This document shows, in pieces, positions 1 through 7,277 of a stretch of DNA of 64,000 nucleotides; the first letter of the stretch is position 1; each line of letters starts with the position of its first letter. The notes below the pieces were generated by a model. It saw nothing but the letters and a program-made list of their open reading frames with translations. It had not been told where the DNA came from and made no database searches. Origin of the DNA: Bacteroidales bacterium UBA5349 (GTDB lineage Bacteria > Bacteroidota > Bacteroidia > Bacteroidales > Tenuifilaceae). Location: positions 62,001 to 126,000 of the forward strand of contig DHQB01000028.1 in the NCBI GenBank assembly GCA_002410065.1, read 5' to 3'. A program made the translations under genes and the position numbers.

Positions 1-881
1 ACATATCACCCCGCCGCGTTAATAAAGCTGGTGGAATTGAAGAGGTGTTAAATCATATGAAAAAAGGGCGCGATCCCATTGAGGTCGATTTGCTAGATGG
101 AGTTAAGAACTATGTTTACTATGAAGATAGTACCACGTTAACCAGATTAACTTACTACCCCTATATTCAGCTAATTGTCATTGTGTTTTTTATTCTTGTG
201 TCGTACTATGCTTTTAGCTATTCGCGCCGTACAGAGCAGAATAGGGTTTGGGTAGGGATGGCTAAAGAAACTGCTCATCAGCTGGGTACTCCTACATCGT
301 CGTTACTGGCTTGGTTAGAAATTTTAAAAGAGTCAAATCTAAGCCCAAACCTAGTTGAAAACTTTGAGAAGGATGTTGGAAGGCTTGAAAAGATTGTTGA
401 CCGATTTTCAAAAATAGGCTCTAGCCCCATACTTACAGACACAAACCTTACCTTAGTTGTTTGTGATACAATTGATTATCTGCGAAATCGCCTATCGAAT
501 AAGATTGAAATTGATAAGCAATATGATGAGTTAGAGCCCATTGTTTTACCACTAAACGAGACTTTGTTTGAGTGGGTAATTGAGAACCTAGTAAAGAACG
601 CAGTAGATGCAGTGAATGGTTCTGGAAAAGTAAGCGTATCAATCAGCGATAGCACTCAAGTAGTTTTTATCGATATCTCAGATAACGGGAAAGGGATTCC
701 GCGTTCACACTTTAAATCGGTTTTTCAACCAGGATTCACAACCAAAACGCGTGGTTGGGGGCTGGGACTATCGCTCTCGAAAAGGATTATTGAAGAGAAT
801 CATGGTGGAAAACTTTTCATTAACCATTCGGAACTTGATAAAGGAACAACCTTTAGGATTGTACTAAAAAAGAAGCCCTAA
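1..881 (+). CDS. Sensor histidine kinase, C-terminal part (5' end outside window)
   Basis: The reading frame is open from the first bases of the window, so the GTG at 45 is probably internal and the true start lies upstream. The visible part has a membrane segment (nt 160-225, hydrophobic run IQLIVIVFFILVSYY), then a HisKA-like helix with the phospho-acceptor His in TAHQLGTPTSS (His codon near nt 275). The HATPase domain has an N box (ENLVKNAVDAV), a G1 box (DNGKGIP) and a G2 box (GWGLGLSLSKRI). It should autophosphorylate at the inner membrane and pass phosphate to a response regulator that is not visible here. It converges on the S41 peptidase with no gap. The H-box with Gln in place of Glu (HQLGTP) is common in Bacteroidota kinases. 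The input domain cannot be seen. Confidence 0.9.
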   Translation, partial: ISPRRVNKAGGIEEVLNHMKKGRDPIEVDLLDGVKNYVYYEDSTTLTRLTYYPYIQLIVIVFFILVSYYAFSYSRRTEQNRVWVGMAKETAHQLGTPTSSLLAWLEILKESNLSPNLVENFEKDVGRLEKIVDRFSKIGSSPILTDTNLTLVVCDTIDYLRNRLSNKIEIDKQYDELEPIVLPLNETLFEWVIENLVKNAVDAVNGSGKVSVSISDSTQVVFIDISDNGKGIPRSHFKSVFQPGFTTKTRGWGLGLSLSKRIIEENHGGKLFINHSELDKGTTFRIVLKKKP

Positions 882-2645
882 TTAGGAGGGCATTCTTTTT
901 ATACCCTTTTGTGCTGTTAACTTATCAACATATTTTGATTCAGTACCCTTTACTCTTGTGGTTTGACTTTTGAGCGAGTGTGTTACTTTTTTATTATTAC
1001 CAGAGAGAACTTGGGTTGATAGATTCGGGTTTGTTAATACCTCAATGCATTTCTCTATAACCTCATCCTTATTCAGGCTGTATTCTGCTTTCCCCTTTTG
1101 TAGGTAGTAACGGCCAACAATTTCCTCCTCAATCAGTTTTGCTATCTCCTCTTTATATAAATCAAATTCAGCAAACCCCTTCCTTTCAATGGCCACTTCA
1201 AGACTATCAAATAGGGATTGGCTTGCAGTATAGTAATTCTCAGTTTTGGCCGATTCTTTAAGTTCTTTGAGCAGTATACTTGTTTGACTTTCATATTCGA
1301 AACCAACAGAATCCAAGAAAGAAATAAAACCACTAAAGTCATCCTCAGTTAATTCAAACTTGGCTGGTGGTGCAATTTTGCTATGCGTATTGCGAAATTG
1401 AGTGGCAAAATTAAATAGCATATTCTGAGCATAAAGGCTGGCCGATAGACGACTAAAGAATGTAACCGATTGCTCAATATCGGGGGCAATACCTCCTCCG
1501 TCGTATACTGCTCTGCCATTCTTAGTCTCAAACTTTGAGATGAGTGAATCGGGGATAGAATGAATTCTGCCCTCTTCATCCCTTTTGGCAAAGTCAACAG
1601 CCTGAATACATCTGCCACTTGGGATATAATACTTCGCAGTTGTAATTTTAAGTTGGGCGTTGTGGGGTAGCGGGCGTGTAGCCTGAACAAGGCCTTTCCC
1701 AAAAGTTCTTTCGCCAATAATAATGGCTCGGTCTAGATCCTGCAGCGCTCCCGCTACAATTTCAGATGCGGAAGCGGAAATTCTATCAACAATTACCACA
1801 AGAGGTATTTCTATATCGAATGGCTTGGAGGGGGTTTTATACTCCTGATCGAATTCCTTAATTTGCCCTTTGGTGTAAACAACAAGCTGATCTTTTTCCA
1901 CAAATAGATTTACAATTTTAACTGCTTCGTAAAGCAACCCACCAGGGTTACTTCTGAGATCAAGAATAAGCCCCTTTGCCTTTTGTTTTTTTAAACTTTT
2001 TAGGGCTTCTTTTACCTCACTTTCGCAATTTGCGGTAAAGTTCGATAACCTAATATAACCCAAATCATTGTTAACCATTCCGTAATATGGAACGCTAGGA
2101 ATATGTATTTTTTCACGATTAAAATTAAACTCCAGGGAGTCCTTTACGCCATATCTTTTAACAATCAGTTTAAGCATTGTGTTTGATGGCCCTTTTAGCA
2201 TACTACTTACCTTATCAACGGGTAATTCTTTTGTTGAAACTCCGTCGATACGCCTAATTTCATCACCAGCCATTAAACCGGCTTTATGTGCGGGGCTTCC
2301 TTCGTAAACCTCAGCAATAATTGCGAATTCAACACCATGCCTAATTAGTGCACCCATTCCACCATACTCCCCGGTTGTTTGAAACTCAAAGGTTTCTTTG
2401 TTCTCTTCGGGTATAAAGTCGTTATAGGGATCGAGAGAATTAAGCATTGCATCAATGCCCGTGTATATTAATTTTTCAGGATCAATATCATCAACGTAAA
2501 AAATGCTAAGTTCACGAAAGAACGAAAAGAAAATGTCTAGACTTTTTGATGTTTTAAAGTCGATAGATTTAAACGAAAAGAAAACTACGAGCAACCCAAT
2601 GATGGGGATCCAAACTAGATGTATCTTATTTTTAAATCGTGCCAT
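882..2645 (-). CDS. S41 family C-terminal processing peptidase (CtpA/Prc-like)
   Basis: A 587-residue carboxy-terminal processing protease anchored by one N-terminal membrane segment (residues 10-26), with the catalytic part in the periplasm. A PDZ domain lies around residues 90-175 (GGMGAL, SPAHKAGLMAGDEI). The S41 catalytic core follows, with Ser292 in ISASASE and Lys317 in TFGKG, 25 residues apart as in E. coli Prc. The approximately 200-residue tail after the core is typical of Bacteroidota members. The ATG at 2645 gives a good membrane anchor. It is the last gene of the DUF4271-hemD-rnpA-yidD-S41 block, and its stop abuts the stop of the upstream kinase. Substrates are unknown; the family trims the C-termini of periplasmic or lipoprotein targets. 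Confidence 0.93.
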   Translation of the reverse strand: MARFKNKIHLVWIPIIGLLVVFFSFKSIDFKTSKSLDIFFSFFRELSIFYVDDIDPEKLIYTGIDAMLNSLDPYNDFIPEENKETFEFQTTGEYGGMGALIRHGVEFAIIAEVYEGSPAHKAGLMAGDEIRRIDGVSTKELPVDKVSSMLKGPSNTMLKLIVKRYGVKDSLEFNFNREKIHIPSVPYYGMVNNDLGYIRLSNFTANCESEVKEALKSLKKQKAKGLILDLRSNPGGLLYEAVKIVNLFVEKDQLVVYTKGQIKEFDQEYKTPSKPFDIEIPLVVIVDRISASASEIVAGALQDLDRAIIIGERTFGKGLVQATRPLPHNAQLKITTAKYYIPSGRCIQAVDFAKRDEEGRIHSIPDSLISKFETKNGRAVYDGGGIAPDIEQSVTFFSRLSASLYAQNMLFNFATQFRNTHSKIAPPAKFELTEDDFSGFISFLDSVGFEYESQTSILLKELKESAKTENYYTASQSLFDSLEVAIERKGFAEFDLYKEEIAKLIEEEIVGRYYLQKGKAEYSLNKDEVIEKCIEVLTNPNLSTQVLSGNNKKVTHSLKSQTTRVKGTESKYVDKLTAQKGIKRMPS

Positions 2646-2767
2646 TCTGCTTTTTTTAGATAAAGAATTAGGTTATGCAAGAAGCAAAGTAAGCAAATAT
2701 TAGTCCAAGAAGTTTTGCTGTGGATTTTTTTAAAGCTAAAAAGGGTAAAATCTGATAAAGAGATAAA

Positions 2768-2998
2768 CTATGGAACAGGATCGTGCCCGTGCCCTCCCCA
2801 TGGATTGCAGCTGAGGACTCTCTTAGTGCAGAGCCATAGTCCTTTTATTGGGCCATGCTTTTTAAGAGCCTCTAAGCAATATGTTGAGCATGTTGGAGTA
2901 TATCTGCAGCTTGGGGGAAAAAAGGGGCTGATGGCCAACTGGTAGAACTTAATAGGAATTGTTAGTATAAATATGGCAATTGTACGAATAATCCCCAT
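2768..2998 (-). CDS. yidD: Membrane protein insertion efficiency factor YidD
   Basis: A 76-residue protein with the complete YidD signature: an N-terminal amphipathic or membrane helix (IFILTIPIKFYQLAISP), then CRYTPTCSTYCLEAL and the tail motif RVLSCNPWGGHGHDPVP. The three conserved Cys are present. YidD helps the YidC insertase place proteins in the inner membrane. It starts 3 bp after the rnpA stop, and the rnpA-yidD pairing is conserved across bacteria, which confirms both calls. Confidence 0.96.
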   Translation of the reverse strand: MGIIRTIAIFILTIPIKFYQLAISPFFPPSCRYTPTCSTYCLEALKKHGPIKGLWLCTKRVLSCNPWGGHGHDPVP

Positions 2999-3001
2999 GG
3001 T

Positions 3002-3382
3002 TTAAGTTTTGATAATTGATGAAAATACGCATTGAATAGCCTTTTGGTGAACACTGAGGTCTACTGGTTGTGAGGCAACGTAAATAACAACAAGTTTAAT
3101 GTGGGTATTGTTCTTTTCGCACCAATCTTTTAGCAAATGCTTGTTTAGCCTATAGGCTTCTCTCATTCTGCGCCTAATAGCATTTCGGTCAACTGCTCTT
3201 TTAAATCTTTTTTTTTGCACAACAAACATAACCTGTGCAAAAGCAACCTCATCATCTATGGGCGAGGATAAATAGAGCACCTTATAGGGATAGCAGAAAA
3301 GATTAGTACCAGTTGAAAAAATTACATCAGTACTCCTTTTGGAGCACAGTTTTTCTTGCTTAGGAAAGCCAAATGGCTTCAT
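3002..3382 (-). CDS. rnpA: Ribonuclease P protein component
   Basis: A 126-residue basic protein. It carries the RNase P protein RNR signature (KRAVDRNAIRRRMREAYR), which contacts the catalytic RNA and the tRNA 5' leader. It supports 5'-end maturation of tRNAs in the cytoplasm. In many bacteria rnpA follows rpmH; here it follows hemD by about 60 bp and precedes yidD, which is the usual Bacteroidota arrangement. The length and the RNR motif are normal. Confidence 0.95.
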   Translation of the reverse strand: MKPFGFPKQEKLCSKRSTDVIFSTGTNLFCYPYKVLYLSSPIDDEVAFAQVMFVVQKKRFKRAVDRNAIRRRMREAYRLNKHLLKDWCEKNNTHIKLVVIYVASQPVDLSVHQKAIQCVFSSIIKT

Positions 3383-3440
3383 CTTATAGGGGAGTGTTTT
3401 GTTATGCCATTCAATTAATCAGCAAAATCCATTGATGGCA

Positions 3441-4193
3441 CTATTTGTTATCCTTGTTGAACTTTTTAATATATTCATCCAATGCCTGGGTCATACTAGG
3501 ACAGGTAGGTGTTGGTGCCTGAATATCGAGCCTAAGTTTATGATCTTTTACTGCTTTTGTTGTAGTAGGACCAAATGCAGCAATTTTAATATTACCCTGT
3601 TCAAAGTCGGGGAAATTTTTGAACAACGATTTTATTCCGCTTGGGCTATAGAATACTAAAAGGTCGTAGTCCATTCCGTTTAGGTCAGACAAATCACTGC
3701 TAACAGTGCGATAAAGGATGGCTTTAGTGAATTTGATCTTTGCTTTTTCAAGCGATTTTGGAATTTCAGCCTTATGAACATCCGAAAGGGAAACGAGGAA
3801 TTTTTCGGTTTTATGCTTATTTATAACATCCATTAGCATTGAAAATGTTCCTTGCCCAAAGAATATTTTTCTTTTGCGATAAACGATATACTTCTGAAGA
3901 TACAGTGCAACAGACTCAGTAATGCAAAAATACTTCAATGTCTCGGGCACGGTTACTCTAACCTCTTCGCAAATTCTAAAGAAATGGTCAATGGCTGTAC
4001 GGCTCGTGAAAATTACGGCTGTATGCTGAAGAATATCTATTCGCTGCTGACGAAACTCTTTTGATGAAATACCCTCAACATGAATAAATGGTCTAAAATC
4101 AATCTTAAGATTGTGCTTTTGGATTAGCTCAAGGTATGGAGATTTTTCGCTTAGGGGTTCGGGTTGCGAAACAATAATCTTTTTGATTTTCAA
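3441..4193 (-). CDS. hemD: Uroporphyrinogen-III synthase
   Basis: A 250-residue protein of the HemD fold (two alpha/beta lobes). It matches the divergent Bacteroidota form by its start (IKKIIVSQPEP), central segments (TAVIFTSRTAIDHFF, LVFYSPSGIKSLF) and end (KIAAFGPTTTKAVKDHKL). The enzyme closes hydroxymethylbilane with inversion of ring D to make uroporphyrinogen III for heme and corrinoids. HemD has few invariant residues, so the call leans on the three segment patterns above and on the conserved neighbourhood (DUF4271 upstream, rnpA and yidD downstream). The ATG at 4193 is the only good start. Confidence 0.88.
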   Translation of the reverse strand: MKIKKIIVSQPEPLSEKSPYLELIQKHNLKIDFRPFIHVEGISSKEFRQQRIDILQHTAVIFTSRTAIDHFFRICEEVRVTVPETLKYFCITESVALYLQKYIVYRKRKIFFGQGTFSMLMDVINKHKTEKFLVSLSDVHKAEIPKSLEKAKIKFTKAILYRTVSSDLSDLNGMDYDLLVFYSPSGIKSLFKNFPDFEQGNIKIAAFGPTTTKAVKDHKLRLDIQAPTPTCPSMTQALDEYIKKFNKDNK

Positions 4194-4229
4194 GGCCTTG
4201 TTGGTTTTGTTCTACATCACTTAATCCAG

Positions 4230-5348
4230 CTACTCAAAAACTTTTGCCAAAATTAAAATAGGAATTATTTCGAGGGCACAAAGATACAAAATTAAATAGA
4301 ACAACGAAAATCCTTTACCAATAAATACTTGGAGGGTTCTTAATGTTCTGTATACTATTGCCAAACCTAATACAACTGCAGAAAAAACTAGCAATGTAAA
4401 GGTTAATGACTTATTGGCGTATGCCAAAAGAACAACAACGGGTGCTAGTAAAATACTCGCAATTCTAGTGTAAAGGAGGATGTTAAAGTACAAATGGTTC
4501 AAATCTTTAAACCTATTGCTAATAAGCCCAATAGCTTTTATGGAGATATATCGGAATATTCTAAATATTAAAAGGATTGCAAAGGAAAACAGGAAAACAT
4601 GAAATGTGGTGTAGCCCTTCGGTATAAATTCCAAGTGCTGCATTGCCAAACTAAATCCAAAGGGAATAACTATGAAGAATAATGAATCGAGTAGAAGGAA
4701 CAACCGATTCCAGAGCAATGAATTTTCTTGGGTAAGCCTACCTGCAATGAAGTAGAAGATTCCACCACGGAAAAGCGACGTGATATTTTTTGAATAGAAA
4801 ATTTTAATATATGCTAGCAAGAGTAGTATCCCTACAGTTGGATAAATTGCCCAATCTTGGCTTGTGGCTTTTTGTGGCTTAGGCTTAATGGTAATACTCT
4901 CGGTAAATGTTTTTTGCGGGGTCCTCTCGGTTTGGATAAATACAGGGCCTTTGACTCCAATAAGATTCTTATAGTATTCTCTATCATAAAGCGTAATACC
5001 CACAAATTGGGCGCTTGAAATTTGCTTTTGCTCAAGAAGGCTATAAAAGGGCACAGAGTTACCCTTTGGACAAATGAAGCAGGTTGTGTCAGGCTTTGTA
5101 TTATGAAGACTATGGGTTGAAAGCCTGAGCCTTGTATCTTTTAATTTCTGCTCTTTTATTTCAATGCTTTTACGCTCAATTTCAAGGAATAAAGAATTTA
5201 GATCCCTTGGGGTTTTAAGCGTGTCGCTTGGTTGAACAGATATGCGAATGTTGTCTTTTACAGTCAGTGTGTCTTGCTGCTGTGACAACAGTGAAAGGGT
5301 GTACTCTCCCAAAAATATGTTGTTTCCACTTTTGCTATTTGCAATCAT
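4230..5348 (-). CDS. DUF4271 domain integral membrane protein
   Basis: A 372-residue protein. The N-terminal ~160 residues are soluble, with a CFICPKG segment. About seven hydrophobic helices follow (starting at WAIYPTVGILLLLAYI and ending at LILYLCALEIIPILILA). This is the DUF4271 family, found almost only in Bacteroidota and usually next to hemD, as here. No enzymatic motif is visible and the function is unknown. A TATATTTG -7 element lies about 36 bp before the ATG, which suggests that this gene opens the DUF4271-hemD-rnpA-yidD-S41 transcript. Confidence 0.85.
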   Translation of the reverse strand: MIANSKSGNNIFLGEYTLSLLSQQQDTLTVKDNIRISVQPSDTLKTPRDLNSLFLEIERKSIEIKEQKLKDTRLRLSTHSLHNTKPDTTCFICPKGNSVPFYSLLEQKQISSAQFVGITLYDREYYKNLIGVKGPVFIQTERTPQKTFTESITIKPKPQKATSQDWAIYPTVGILLLLAYIKIFYSKNITSLFRGGIFYFIAGRLTQENSLLWNRLFLLLDSLFFIVIPFGFSLAMQHLEFIPKGYTTFHVFLFSFAILLIFRIFRYISIKAIGLISNRFKDLNHLYFNILLYTRIASILLAPVVVLLAYANKSLTFTLLVFSAVVLGLAIVYRTLRTLQVFIGKGFSLFYLILYLCALEIIPILILAKVFE

Positions 5349-5383
5349 CTATCCTGAACTGTAAGAATTGAAGTTTTAATTGG

Positions 5384-5391
5384 CAAATATA
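5384..5391 (-). promoter_or_regulatory. Bacteroidota-type -7 element before the DUF4271 gene
   Basis: Read on the minus strand the site is TATATTTG, an exact match to the TAnnTTTG element of the Bacteroidota primary sigma factor. It lies 36 bp upstream of the ATG at 5348. No clean TTTG at -33 is visible, so only the -7 part is claimed. Confidence 0.5.
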
Positions 5392-5414
5392 ATAAAGGTT
5401 TTTTCTCTTATTAC

Positions 5415-5422
5415 TACATTTG
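5415..5422 (+). promoter_or_regulatory. Possible -7 element before dtd
   Basis: TACATTTG fits the TAnnTTTG pattern on the plus strand, about 105 bp before the dtd ATG. No matching -33 TTTG is seen at the expected distance, so this is tentative. Confidence 0.3.
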
Positions 5423-5527
5423 CAAAGTACCATATGGAAGTTTTATTTTTTACACACATGAAAACAATGTGCGAACTGATATAGTTTTAATTCAAGATGA
5501 CACTATTCGCACATACAATATATTTAT

Positions 5528-5980
5528 ATGAGAGTAGTAGTGCAAAGGGTTAAAAGTGCTTCAGTTGCTGTGGATACTGAACTAATTGGGAGTATTGGAG
5601 TCGGCCTTATGGTCCTTGTTGGCTTTGAGGAGGGTGACGACGATGACGACATCAATTGGATGGCTGCTAAGCTCTCTCGTTTACGTCTATTCGATGATGC
5701 TGATGGTATAATGAACCTATCGATTCAAGATGTAGATGGACAGTTTTTGATAGTTAGCCAGTTTACGCTTCATGCAAAAACCAAAAAGGGTAATAGACCA
5801 TCGTATATAAAGGCAGCACATCCAGATATTGCCATTCCGCTTTACAATAGCTTTGTGCAAAGGCTTAAGAGTGAATCGGGACGAAGAGTGGAAGTGGGTG
5901 TTTTTGGTGCGAATATGCTTGTTAAGTTAGAGAATGATGGTCCTGTCACTATTTTTATAGATACCAAAAATAAGGAATGA
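5528..5980 (+). CDS. dtd: D-aminoacyl-tRNA deacylase
   Basis: A 150-residue DTD. The start MRVVVQRVKSASV is typical. The two active-site motifs are present: SQFTLHAKTKKGNRPSY, and the Gly-cisPro segment GPVTIFIDT near the C-terminus. The enzyme hydrolyses D-aminoacyl and Gly-mischarged tRNAs in the cytoplasm. Its stop overlaps the start of the next gene by 4 bp (ATGA), so the two are translationally coupled. Confidence 0.97.
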   Translation: MRVVVQRVKSASVAVDTELIGSIGVGLMVLVGFEEGDDDDDINWMAAKLSRLRLFDDADGIMNLSIQDVDGQFLIVSQFTLHAKTKKGNRPSYIKAAHPDIAIPLYNSFVQRLKSESGRRVEVGVFGANMLVKLENDGPVTIFIDTKNKE

Positions 5981-6321
5981 TGCCTGATATCAGCATAAAG
6001 CAACTTCAAACAGAAGTTGACCAGTGGATAAAGCAAAAAGGAGTTAGATACTTTAGTGAACTCACAAATCTAGGAGTTCTTATTGAGGAGGTTGGAGAGT
6101 TGGCCCGTATTATTACCAGAACTTATGGTGATCAGTCGTTTAAGGAAGGAGAGCAGACCAATAATTTGGAAGAGGAGCTAGCTGATGTTCTATTTGTGCT
6201 GGTTTGTATTGCCAATCAAACAGGAGTTGATTTAACTCAAGCTATGCAAAAAGCCATGCACAAACGAAATACCCGCGATGCCCACAGGCATTTAAATAAC
6301 CCTAAACTAAAGCAGCAGTAA
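5977..6321 (+). CDS. MazG-like nucleotide pyrophosphohydrolase
   Basis: A 114-residue all-alpha protein with the MazG metal-binding pattern: EEVGEL (residues 33-38) and, further on, EEELADVLFVL. These supply the acidic residues that bind Mg2+. Single-domain members of this family hydrolyse NTPs or dNTPs to monophosphates and clean the nucleotide pool. Coupling to dtd by a 4-bp overlap, with deoC following, makes a small housekeeping cluster of tRNA and nucleotide quality control. The exact substrate cannot be read from the sequence. Confidence 0.88.
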   Translation: MMPDISIKQLQTEVDQWIKQKGVRYFSELTNLGVLIEEVGELARIITRTYGDQSFKEGEQTNNLEEELADVLFVLVCIANQTGVDLTQAMQKAMHKRNTRDAHRHLNNPKLKQQ

Positions 6322-6371
6322 GCATATTGTTGGTAATTTTCGTAATTTTATAGCAAATAAAACTTTTGGAA

Positions 6372-7277
6372 ATGACAAATCCCATTGAAGGAAAATTCGA
6401 CATTAAGGTTGACAATAAAGCCGTTTTGGCAGCAGTAGCAAACCTAAAGTACAAAGCAGAAGCCCGAGCAAAGAGTGATAAGGAATTGCTTAAAAAATGC
6501 TTAAGTCTAATCGATTTAACCACCCTAAATTCAACCGATAGTATTGAGAGAGGAGAACTCTTTGCGGAAAGGGTTAATGGCTTAATAAAGAGTTTTCCAC
6601 AGTTACCCAACGTGGCCGCAATTTGCGTTTACCCCAGTTTGGTATCGGCGGTAAAGCAAACGCTTACTGCTAAAGATGTTAAAATAGCATCGGTGGCTGC
6701 TGGTTTTCCTGCTTCTCAAACATTTATCGATATTAAGTTATCGGAATGCCTTATGTGCCTTGAGATGGGTGCCGATGAGTTGGATGTGGTAATGTCATTG
6801 GGTTATTTTTTAGAGGGAGATTACTTTACGGTATTTAGTGAGTTGCAGCAAATAAAAGAGGTGGCTGGCGATGCACGGGTTAAGGTTATTCTTGAAACTG
6901 GAGCGCTGCCTAGTATGGAGGAAATTCGATTAGCTTCCTTTTTAGCGATGGAAGCAGGTGCTGATTTTATTAAAACATCAACTGGTAAAATAGATGTTGC
7001 AGCAACCCCCGAAGCGCTTTACGTAATGTGCCAAGCAGCCAAGGAGTATTACGAGGCAACTGGCCGGATGGTTGGAATTAAACCTGCCGGAGGCATGGTA
7101 AACTCATTTGATGCTGTATACTTCTATTCCATCGTTGAGGCGGTTTTAGGCGAGAAATGGCTTAACAATAAGTGGCTACGATTGGGTGCCAGCAGACTAG
7201 CCGACAATTTGTTGTCGGATATTATTGGCGAAGACATAAAGTACTTCTCTGCTTCTACTGCTGGAGTTAAGTATTAG
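6372..7277 (+). CDS. deoC: Deoxyribose-phosphate aldolase
   Basis: A 301-residue class I aldolase that cleaves 2-deoxyribose 5-phosphate to glyceraldehyde 3-phosphate and acetaldehyde. The Schiff-base Lys is in GADFIKTSTGK, and the family segments LIDLTTLNSTD, AADELDVVMS-like (GADELDVVMSLGYF) and GIKPAGGM are present. It is about 40 residues longer at the N-terminus than E. coli DeoC, as in many Bacteroidota. The frame also opens at a TTG (6366), but the ATG at 6372 is preferred. It converges with the S9 peptidase, with stops overlapping by 4 bp. Confidence 0.95.
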   Translation: MTNPIEGKFDIKVDNKAVLAAVANLKYKAEARAKSDKELLKKCLSLIDLTTLNSTDSIERGELFAERVNGLIKSFPQLPNVAAICVYPSLVSAVKQTLTAKDVKIASVAAGFPASQTFIDIKLSECLMCLEMGADELDVVMSLGYFLEGDYFTVFSELQQIKEVAGDARVKVILETGALPSMEEIRLASFLAMEAGADFIKTSTGKIDVAATPEALYVMCQAAKEYYEATGRMVGIKPAGGMVNSFDAVYFYSIVEAVLGEKWLNNKWLRLGASRLADNLLSDIIGEDIKYFSASTAGVKY